NCBI RefSeq assembly: GCF_015207245.1 | Contig: NZ_JADEXF010000202.1 | Span: 1 to 6,532 of the forward strand | Source of the DNA: Nostoc cf. edaphicum LEGE 07299 | GTDB taxonomy: Bacteria; Cyanobacteriota; Cyanobacteriia; Cyanobacteriales; Nostocaceae | DNA: 6,532 bases | Direction: 5' to 3' | Part shown: positions 1 to 4,884 of the stretch, piece after piece | Position numbering within the stretch: the first letter of the stretch is position 1 | Layout of the letters: each line of letters begins with the position of its first letter | Made by a program: the position numbers and the translations under genes | The notes under the pieces: generated by a model | Database searches by the model: none | Seen by the model: the letters and a program-made list of their open reading frames with translations, nothing else | Told to the model about the DNA's origin: nothing

Positions 1-184
1 GTTTAGCAGTCTGTGCAAGGAGTTCACTCACAACACAACTAGTAGCATAAGTTTTAATTATTACCAAAAAACAAGAAATAACGCTTAAATTTGGTATTGA
101 AATTAACAACATTTATCATAAGATAGATGGCTTTTACTGAGCATCGATGTTATATTGTCCATAATTTAGTATCCATTAGAGTAA
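1..184. other. Non-coding upstream region, no gene seen
   Basis: This AT-rich stretch leads into the first riboswitch. I see no open reading frame of useful length with a ribosome binding site on either strand, no tRNA-like fold and no strong terminator of an upstream gene. The only item I would mark is the promoter candidate at 97-124, listed separately. Confidence 0.5.
97..124 (+). promoter_or_regulatory. Candidate sigma-70-type promoter for the ABC transporter unit
   Basis: The -35 candidate ttgaaa (97-102) matches TTGACA at five of six positions. It is followed after 16 bases by taagat (119-124), which matches TATAAT at four of six. Transcription would start near 131, about 55 bases before the riboswitch aptamer, giving a leader of roughly 360 bases. 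It is chosen by eye in AT-rich DNA, so chance matches are likely. A weaker alternative -10 is tagtat at 167-172. Confidence 0.3.
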
Positions 185-387
185 GTCAGCCTAATCCAGC
201 GTGTCACAGTGCATGACGCTGGAGCGGAGGAACCAAATTGTGGGGCGTATCTCATAGAAAGTGAAGAGTTGGGAGTAAGGAGTTAGAAGTTACTTTACTA
301 AATACTCAACTTATAACTCATAGCTTTCTACAGAAGGGCATCTCTCAGCCCTAGCCCGTCAGCTAACTTCGTAGGCATTGAGAGGAG
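185..387 (+). ncRNA. c-di-AMP riboswitch aptamer (ydaO/yuaA class), copy 1
   Basis: The conserved core of the ydaO class is visible: cggaggaacca (225-235), then ggggcgtatct (242-252), and agcccgtcagctaact (353-368). Pairings fit the known fold. P1 is gccta (189-193) with taggc (372-376). A hairpin ccagcgt/acgctgg (196-202/216-222) follows. The core helix pairs cggag (225-229) with cttcg (367-371), including one G-U. A hairpin gggc/gccc (336-339/348-351) presents loop tctctca (341-347), which pairs with tgagagg (379-385) as the expected pseudoknot. One peripheral arm (255-330) is greatly enlarged. This class binds two c-di-AMP molecules and usually lowers expression of the downstream gene when bound. 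It lies 103 bases before the permease start and probably governs the whole ABC unit. The family is clear; the direction of control here is inferred. Confidence 0.92.
255..330 (+). repeat. Expanded hairpin arm inside riboswitch 1, built from a gagtta-type repeat
   Basis: The ends tagaaag (255-261) and ctttcta (324-330) are perfect complements. Inside are a second short helix gagtt/aactc (266-270/316-320) and a low-complexity run with units such as gggagt, ggagtta, actcaac and aactcat. Such gagttagg-like repeats are common between genes in Nostocales. The equivalent arm of riboswitch 2 is only about ten bases with a UACG loop (3849-3858). The insert therefore appears to have grown from, or landed in, a tolerant peripheral arm without touching the ligand-binding core. 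Confidence 0.6.
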
Positions 388-415
388 ACTGAAGAGACGG
401 CATTTTTACAATGTT

Positions 416-458
416 CCGATTTCATCAGTGTCCAAGGCTGGTACTGCTCGGCTTTTTT
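416..458 (+). terminator. Possible intrinsic terminator (expression platform of riboswitch 1)
   Basis: An imperfect stacked hairpin can form from ccga/tcgg (416-419/448-451), cagt/actg (426-429/443-446) and cca/tgg (432-434/439-441) around loop aggc. Six T residues (453-458) follow one base later. It sits between the aptamer and the ribosome binding site of the permease, where the expression platform of a transcription-terminating riboswitch would be. The helices are short and interrupted by internal loops, and I could not find a convincing anti-terminator pairing with the aptamer. Confidence 0.35.
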
Positions 459-489
459 GTACCTGCACTTAAATCTGTTGAGGTTGTAA

Positions 490-1341
490 ATGGTATTCCA
501 ATTAAATTTAGCAGCGATCGCAGCGATCGCTGGACAAGCTGCTTGGAAAAAGGCAAGACCTGTCGTCGTTAGAGATGTCTTCATTCTACCTGTGTTGGGG
601 TTCTTGGGAATAATTGTCTTATGGTGGATTATTGCACTTGCCAACCATGAATTGATGCCCACCCCACCAGAAGCGTTAATTGCTAATCTAGACTACATCT
701 TAAATCCCTTCTACCAGCGAGGCCCCGGCAACTTGGGAATTGGTTGGTTGTTAATAGCAAGTCTGCGCCGGGTATTAATAGGCTTTTTGTTAGGTGCGGT
801 AGTAGCGATTCCTCTGGGGTTTCTAATTGGCATGTCTAGACCGGCAATGATAGCGCTTAATCCGATCATTCAAATTTTTAAACCTGTATCGCCCCTAGCT
901 TGGCTACCCATCGCCTTAGCAATTTTCAATTTGGCAGATCCTTCAGCCATTTTTGTCATCTTTATTACTTCTTTATGGCCGACAATTATTAATACCGCTT
1001 TAGGAGTTTCTAGCGTTCCCAAAGATTATTTAGATGTGGCAAGAGTCCTAGAAATGCCCCGTTGGAGACGGATTACAAAAATCATTTGGCCTGCAAGTTT
1101 GCCGTATATTTTTACAGGTTTACGAATTAGTTTAGGGATAGCTTGGTTGGTAATTGTTGCCGTGGAAATGCTCACAGGCGGTATTGGTATCGGCTTTTTC
1201 GTCTGGGATGAATGGAGTCGCTTAAACCTGAGTTCAGTCTTTTTAGCTGTGTTGGTAATTGGTGTAACTGGGTTAATTCTGGATTATGCCGTGGGTAAAA
1301 TCGAAGAATTAGTAACCCATCGCCCTAAAACTTCCAACTAA
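490..1341 (+). CDS. ABC transporter permease, NrtB/CmpB-like
   Basis: This is a 283-residue inner-membrane subunit of an importer of the nitrate/bicarbonate/cyanate/taurine group, close to the usual 270-280 residues of NrtB. Hydrophobic spans lie near residues 31-51, 84-116, 138-171, 205-228 and 246-266. The EAA loop that docks on the ATPase is at about 180-213, with LDVARVLEMPRWRR followed by PASLPYIFTGLR, as in NrtB. The start at 490 has gagg (480-483) six bases upstream. Codons 9-14 lie over two HIP1 octamers, giving an AAIAAIAG stretch in the cytoplasmic N-terminus. The gene is first in its unit, whereas nrt and cmp operons normally begin with the binding protein. It follows riboswitch 1 and is followed after 87 bases by its binding protein. 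It could carry another small anion or organic solute; the sequence does not decide. Confidence 0.9.
   Translation: MVFQLNLAAIAAIAGQAAWKKARPVVVRDVFILPVLGFLGIIVLWWIIALANHELMPTPPEALIANLDYILNPFYQRGPGNLGIGWLLIASLRRVLIGFLLGAVVAIPLGFLIGMSRPAMIALNPIIQIFKPVSPLAWLPIALAIFNLADPSAIFVIFITSLWPTIINTALGVSSVPKDYLDVARVLEMPRWRRITKIIWPASLPYIFTGLRISLGIAWLVIVAVEMLTGGIGIGFFVWDEWSRLNLSSVFLAVLVIGVTGLILDYAVGKIEELVTHRPKTSN
514..530. repeat. Two HIP1 octamers in tandem
   Basis: The palindrome gcgatcgc occurs exactly at 514-521 and again at 523-530, separated by one base, within the start of the permease gene. HIP1 is a highly over-represented cyanobacterial octamer, so the pair supports the taxonomic reading. A third exact copy is at 1645-1652 in the binding-protein gene. 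Two copies nine bases apart, translated as an Ala-Ile repeat, is less usual. Confidence 0.9.
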
Positions 1342-1428
1342 CAAAATTAGCCTGCTATCAAAACAGCAAGATTTAACGAGACTCTGCGCCTGAAGCGTGA
1401 GCAATCAATCACCAATGGAGCTACAAGA

Positions 1429-2871
1429 ATGGGTGATATTAACTGGACTCGACGAGATATTATCAAGGGAATAGGAGCAACAACGGCGGGAATGGCGCTG
1501 TCTTCCTGTGGAATTTCAGGAGATAGATCAGCCAAAGGATTGACAGAAGAAGCCTTAGCTGTGCAACCAGTAGTTAAAAGCGGCGACCTAGAAAAAGCCG
1601 ATCTTACAGTTGGTTACGTTCCCGTTAATGATTGTGCGCCATTTGCGATCGCCTGGAAAAAAGGCTTCTTCCGCAAGTATGGTTTGAACGTTACACTCAA
1701 CCGCGAAGCCAGTTGGGCCACCTCCCGCGACGGTGTAATTTTTGGTCGCCTGGATGCTTCACCCGTGGTATCTGGTGCAGTTACCAATGCCAGAATTGGT
1801 GCTGAAGGCGCACGCCATGCCCCCTTGTGTGCAGCGATGACCATTCACAGCCACGGTAACGCCATGACAATGAACAAAGCCATGTGGGATTTTGGTCTGC
1901 GTCCGTGGTACGAGTATCAAGAAAAATATGGCAATGGTGCTTTAGAAGCCTTTGGGCGCGATTTTCGAGGCTACTTTGACAAGCAGCCATCAGAAGGTAA
2001 AGTCTGGGCAGTAGTATTAAGTTCCTCCATTTACGAATACTTTATCCGTTACTTATCCGCCGCCGCAGGTGTTGATCCGCTTAAAGAGTTTCGCGTCATC
2101 ATCGTTCCGCCTCCCCAAATGGTAACAAACGTGCGGATTGGTGCAATGCAAGCTTACATGGTTGCAGAACCCTGGAATACGCGAGCAATAACAGGTAACG
2201 AAAACATCGGCTTTACCTTTGCACAAGGCAAAGAAGTTTGGTTGGGACACCCAGATCGACTTTTGGGTGTGATGGAATCTTTCATCGACAAATATCCTAA
2301 AACCTATCGTTCTTTAGTCAAGGCAATGATTGAAGCCTGTCAGTATTGCAGCAAAGACGAAAACCGCCAAAAAGTAGCCGAACTGATAACAGACCGTTCC
2401 TTTACAGGTGCTAGACCTAAAAAGAAAGATGCCCCAATTGCGAAGTTTACAAGTCCGGCAATTCTCGGCAACTACAACTATGGCGGCTTTGACGGCAAAG
2501 ATCGCACCATCAAAGCTGCTGACACCACGATTTTCTTCGATATTCCTGACAACCTTCCCAAACAGCCAGGAGAACACTCCACATTCTTATGGAGATCGAG
2601 AAGTATCTGGATGATGACACAAGCAGCGCGGTGGGGACAAATTAAGGAATTCCCCAAAAATGCCGAGAAATTGGCAGAACTTGGCTGGAGAGCAGATTTA
2701 TATCGAGAGATAGCATCTGAAATGGGCATCGAGTGTCCCAAGGATGATTACAAGGTCGAACCACCAGAAGTATTTATAGATAAGAAAGGCTTCGACCCCA
2801 GCGATCCTGTGCGCTATCTAAATAGTTTTGCCATCAGGGCTAACGCTCCCACTAACTTTTTCATGTCTTAA
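1429..2871 (+). CDS. ABC transporter solute-binding lipoprotein, NrtA/CmpA-like, Tat signal
   Basis: This is a 480-residue periplasmic binding protein of the NrtA/CmpA family, somewhat longer than the usual 440-450. The N-terminus has a twin-arginine motif (TRRDIIK, residues 7-13), a hydrophobic stretch and a lipobox LSSC ending at Cys27, so it is predicted to be exported folded and lipid-anchored. Family marks are VGYVPVNDCAPFAIA (61-75), KKGFFRKYGLNVTL (77-90), EASWATSRD (93-101; the Trp resembles the conserved ligand-site Trp of the family) and the end motif FDPSDPVRYLNSFAIR, also seen at the C-terminus of NrtA and CmpA. Where NrtA-type proteins have a Gln-containing segment before a conserved Gly-Asn, this one reads HSHGN (140-144), hinting at a different ligand. 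The start has ggag (1417-1420) eight bases upstream. It lies between its permease and ATPase. Family is sure; substrate is not. Confidence 0.9.
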   Translation: MGDINWTRRDIIKGIGATTAGMALSSCGISGDRSAKGLTEEALAVQPVVKSGDLEKADLTVGYVPVNDCAPFAIAWKKGFFRKYGLNVTLNREASWATSRDGVIFGRLDASPVVSGAVTNARIGAEGARHAPLCAAMTIHSHGNAMTMNKAMWDFGLRPWYEYQEKYGNGALEAFGRDFRGYFDKQPSEGKVWAVVLSSSIYEYFIRYLSAAAGVDPLKEFRVIIVPPPQMVTNVRIGAMQAYMVAEPWNTRAITGNENIGFTFAQGKEVWLGHPDRLLGVMESFIDKYPKTYRSLVKAMIEACQYCSKDENRQKVAELITDRSFTGARPKKKDAPIAKFTSPAILGNYNYGGFDGKDRTIKAADTTIFFDIPDNLPKQPGEHSTFLWRSRSIWMMTQAARWGQIKEFPKNAEKLAELGWRADLYREIASEMGIECPKDDYKVEPPEVFIDKKGFDPSDPVRYLNSFAIRANAPTNFFMS

Positions 2872-2922
2872 ATTCCAAGTTCAAATATTGACTGATGACT
2901 AAATTATTTCTGGAGCATTTTG

Positions 2923-3762
2923 ATGATGGAATATACTTCATTACCTATTAATACCCAGACCAAAGTTATGCCGCGTCCAGGATATTTAGAAATTGAAAAT
3001 TTAGTCAAGTCTTATCCGACACCTGATAAAGATAACTTTGTCGTTTTAGATGGGGTTAATCTGACGATTGGTGAAGATGAATATATTTCTGTAATTGGTC
3101 ACTCTGGTTGCGGGAAATCAACTCTACTAAAGATAGTAGCTGGTTTAGAAAAAGCCACTTCTGGCTCAGTAAGGCTAGATGGACAAGAAATTCATAAGCC
3201 AGGAGCCGAACGGATGATGGTATTTCAGAATTATTCACTGTTACCTTGGTTAACTGTGCGAGAAAATATCCGTTTAGCTGTGGATGAAGTGCTAAAAAAT
3301 GCTAATCGATCTGAGAAAATTAGCATTGTAAATGAACACTTAGCAATGGTAAACTTGACGGCGGCGGCTGACAAATACCCTGATGAAATCTCTGGAGGTA
3401 TGAAACAACGAGTAGGTATTGCCAGAGCTTTAGCAATTCGTCCTAAAATGTTGCTGATGGATGAACCTTTTGGGGCACTAGATGCGCTAACTCGTGGCAA
3501 ATTGCAGCGGCAGGTATTGGATATTTGGGAAAATAATCGTCAAGCAGTGATGATGATTACCCACGATGTAGATGAAGCAATTTATATGTCCGATCGCATC
3601 GTCTTGATGACCAATGGCCCAGCTGCTAGTATAGGAGAGATATTAGAAGTTCCTTTTGAGCATCCACGCGATCGGGCTGCCATGCGAAACTCAAAAGAAT
3701 ATTTTGAACTCCGCAACCACGCCCTAAATTTCCTCGATCGATATTTTGCCCAAGACGAGTAA
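2923..3762 (+). CDS. ABC transporter ATP-binding protein, NrtD/CmpD/SsuB-like
   Basis: This 279-residue ATPase powers the importer formed with the two preceding genes. All nucleotide-binding motifs are intact: Walker A GHSGCGKST (59-67), Q-loop VFQNYSLLPW (100-109), signature SGGMKQR (157-163), Walker B LLMDEPF (177-183) and the switch His in THD (214). It has the length of NrtD and lacks the extra C-terminal binding-protein domain of NrtC/CmpC; no such second ATPase is in the window, so it probably acts as a homodimer. I place the start at ATG 2923, which has ggag (2912-2915) seven bases upstream. A TTG at 2920 would add one residue, and an ATG at 2926 is also possible. The gap from the binding-protein gene is 51 bases, which fits co-transcription. 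Riboswitch 2 begins 25 bases after the stop codon. Confidence 0.92.
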   Translation: MMEYTSLPINTQTKVMPRPGYLEIENLVKSYPTPDKDNFVVLDGVNLTIGEDEYISVIGHSGCGKSTLLKIVAGLEKATSGSVRLDGQEIHKPGAERMMVFQNYSLLPWLTVRENIRLAVDEVLKNANRSEKISIVNEHLAMVNLTAAADKYPDEISGGMKQRVGIARALAIRPKMLLMDEPFGALDALTRGKLQRQVLDIWENNRQAVMMITHDVDEAIYMSDRIVLMTNGPAASIGEILEVPFEHPRDRAAMRNSKEYFELRNHALNFLDRYFAQDE

Positions 3763-3775
3763 ATTAGATTATCAT
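3746..3775 (+). promoter_or_regulatory. Candidate promoter overlapping the end of the ATPase gene
   Basis: The -35 candidate ttgccc (3746-3751) matches TTGACA at four of six positions and lies in the last codons of the ATPase gene. After 18 bases comes tatcat (3770-3775), which matches TATAAT at five of six. Transcription would begin near 3782, about eight bases before the P1 helix of riboswitch 2, a sensible distance for a riboswitch leader. If it is not real, riboswitch 2 must be reached by read-through from the ABC unit. Confidence 0.4.
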
Positions 3776-3787
3776 TTTTTTAGTGGG

Positions 3788-3909
3788 TAGCCTAATTCAA
3801 ATTCATGAAAGCTGAATTTGGAACGGAGGAACCAATGTTTGGGGCTAATCTTACGAGAGACACCTTCCAGTCTTAGCCCGTCAGCTAACTCCGTAGGCAA
3901 TGGAAGGAA
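3788..3909 (+). ncRNA. c-di-AMP riboswitch aptamer (ydaO/yuaA class), copy 2
   Basis: This is a compact, near-canonical member. P1 is gccta (3790-3794) with taggc (3894-3898). A perfect 8-bp hairpin caaattca/tgaatttg (3798-3805/3813-3820) follows. The conserved cggaggaacca (3824-3834) pairs through cggag with ctccg (3889-3893), and gggcta (3842-3847) pairs with tagccc (3874-3879). The block agcccgtcagctaact (3875-3890) is identical to copy 1. Hairpin agac/gtct (3858-3861/3870-3873) shows loop ccttcca (3863-3869), which pairs perfectly with tggaagg (3901-3907) as the class pseudoknot. A tiny arm with a UACG loop sits at 3849-3858. It lies 230 bases before the UspA-like gene and is expected to sense c-di-AMP for the USP-permease unit. 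Confidence 0.93.
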
Positions 3910-3954
3910 CCCCCAAGACCTTGGCTGTAATACAGTTATTATTGGGGTTTCCTT
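3904..3954 (+). promoter_or_regulatory. Long hairpin competing with the riboswitch 2 pseudoknot
   Basis: Bases 3904-3916 (aaggaacccccaa) pair with 3942-3954 (ttggggtttcctt) over 13 positions with one mismatch. The first four bases, aagg, are also the end of the pseudoknot strand of riboswitch 2 (3901-3907), so the full hairpin and the full ligand-binding fold cannot coexist. It is a good candidate for the switching element. No T-run follows, so it is not a standard intrinsic terminator; it might be an anti-terminator, an RNA-processing site or a Rho-related structure. Confidence 0.5.
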
Positions 3955-4139
3955 GACTGATTTAAGATTTGAAATTTTGGCTATCGTCACTCAATCCAAA
4001 ATCGTTCGACTGAGCGACTTGTGCCGAGCATCTCGACTTCGCTCGATAGAACCGGAGCCAAGGTAAGCCGAAGTTCAAAATCTCAAATTGATCGCCCTGC
4101 TTCTCATTACTAATTCATATCATTGGGAGAAGTAAAGCT
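3955..4139 (+). other. Leader between riboswitch 2 and the UspA-like gene, repeat-like DNA
   Basis: No gene is seen here. The part at about 4004-4050 has several related units (ttcgactgagcga, gccgagcatctcga, cttcgctcgatag) and a hairpin cgagc/gctcg (4025-4029/4041-4045), resembling short palindromic repeats that are frequent in Nostocales intergenic DNA. The ribosome binding site gggag (4125-4129) of the next gene is at the end. A weak promoter-like pair, ttgatc (4088-4093) with taattc (4111-4116), could give riboswitch-independent expression, but it is poor. Confidence 0.4.
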
Positions 4140-4775
4140 GTGCAAATTAAGCCAATGTTAGCGCGTCTGCAAAGTGCCACAGGTCGAGATGACTTAATTG
4201 AACAAATGGTACTGTTGCCAGAACCAAAAAAGCCTTTTTCTAAAAAACCTCAAAAAGCAAAAGCAGTTAATTTAATTGTTGCCTATGACGCATCTCCTAA
4301 AAGTCATACGGCGTTAGATATTGCTTTCTGGATTGCCCATCAAACGCGTTTAGCTACCAATGCAGAAGTTACAGTTCAAGCCGTTTATGTGCTAGAAGAC
4401 AATTCAAAAAGCAAGTATCCAAATATCTTGAGCTTACCAATACAACAGCCTCCATTGGAGTGTCAAATCAGTGAAGTATCAAAGTCTGCCACACAGGTAT
4501 TAATTCAACCCCAATTGCAGACAATGGTAACTCCCCTGCAACAAGCAGATATAATTCTCTGGCAAGCTCGAAGTCTGGCTGAAGAATGGCAAGGTTCTTT
4601 CAAATCCCATTTGCGGTTTGGCTGCATCTCCACAGAACTTACCAAAGTTGTTGAATCAGAAGCTGCCGATATTCTGTTTCTCGGTTGCAACTCTGTCAAT
4701 CATCCAATGATTGAGGCACTACATTCTAATTTCCCCTGTGCCGTTTTGGGTATTCCCAGTTGTATTGATGAATAA
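4140..4775 (+). CDS. UspA-like universal stress domain protein (atypical)
   Basis: This 211-residue soluble protein has a charged N-terminal lead (residues 1-42, with RLQSATGRDDLIEQMVLLPEP) followed by a single Usp-type alpha/beta domain. NLIVAYDASPKSHTALDIA (44-62) is the usual first strand and helix, and AADILFLGCNS (176-186) with FPCAVLGIP (198-206) are the last strands. The ATP-binding pattern of UspFG-type proteins (G-x2-G-x9-G-S/T) is not present at 182-198, so it probably does not bind ATP in the standard way. The start is GTG at 4140, with gggag ten bases upstream; ATG at 4155 is an alternative. It stands between riboswitch 2 and an ion permease. USP domains are known to sit beside or be fused to transporters, so a regulatory role on that permease is a reasonable inference, unproven here. 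Confidence 0.78.
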   Translation: MQIKPMLARLQSATGRDDLIEQMVLLPEPKKPFSKKPQKAKAVNLIVAYDASPKSHTALDIAFWIAHQTRLATNAEVTVQAVYVLEDNSKSKYPNILSLPIQQPPLECQISEVSKSATQVLIQPQLQTMVTPLQQADIILWQARSLAEEWQGSFKSHLRFGCISTELTKVVESEAADILFLGCNSVNHPMIEALHSNFPCAVLGIPSCIDE

Positions 4776-4778
4776 TCA

Positions 4779-4807
4779 TTGTTCAGAATTTCAATAAATT
4801 TTATCTA
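4779..4807 (+). promoter_or_regulatory. Weak promoter candidate before the attenuator-like hairpin
   Basis: ttgttc (4779-4784) and tatcta (4802-4807) are separated by 17 bases, but each matches its consensus at only three of six positions. It is listed because transcription from it would start near 4814 and pass through the terminator hairpin at 4823-4850 before the permease gene. Confidence 0.15.
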
Positions 4808-4822
4808 ATTGCAATGATAGAT

Positions 4823-4850
4823 AAGTCACCTATAAATAGGTGGCTTTTTT
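4823..4850 (+). terminator. Intrinsic terminator or attenuator between the USP and permease genes
   Basis: cacctat (4827-4833) and ataggtg (4836-4842) are perfect complements, extended outward by agt/gct (4824-4826/4843-4845) with one G-U pair. Six T residues (4845-4850) follow directly. This is the clearest Rho-independent terminator in the window. It ends only 34 bases before the permease start, too little for a normal promoter in between. It probably reduces rather than abolishes expression of the permease from the upstream transcript. Confidence 0.8.
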
Positions 4851-4884
4851 CGCTACTAAATAAATAAACTTCGGGAGGTAGTGT

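Noticed and set aside
363..662. 99-residue reading frame on the - strand
   Set aside because: It overlaps the end of riboswitch 1 and the start of the permease gene, and its product has no recognisable features.
2920..2922. TTG start for the ATPase gene
   Set aside because: ATG at 2923 directly follows, with a well-placed ggag seven bases upstream; the two differ by one residue.
490..3762. Naming the operon nrtBAD or cmpBAD
   Set aside because: Family membership is clear, but gene order, missing NrtC/CmpC, the changed binding-protein segment and the riboswitch make a nitrate or bicarbonate label unsafe.
3818..4066. 82-residue reading frame on the + strand beginning with TTG
   Set aside because: It runs through the core of riboswitch 2 and the repeat-like leader, has a rare start codon that falls inside an aptamer helix, and its product resembles no family. 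The RNA structure explains the sequence.
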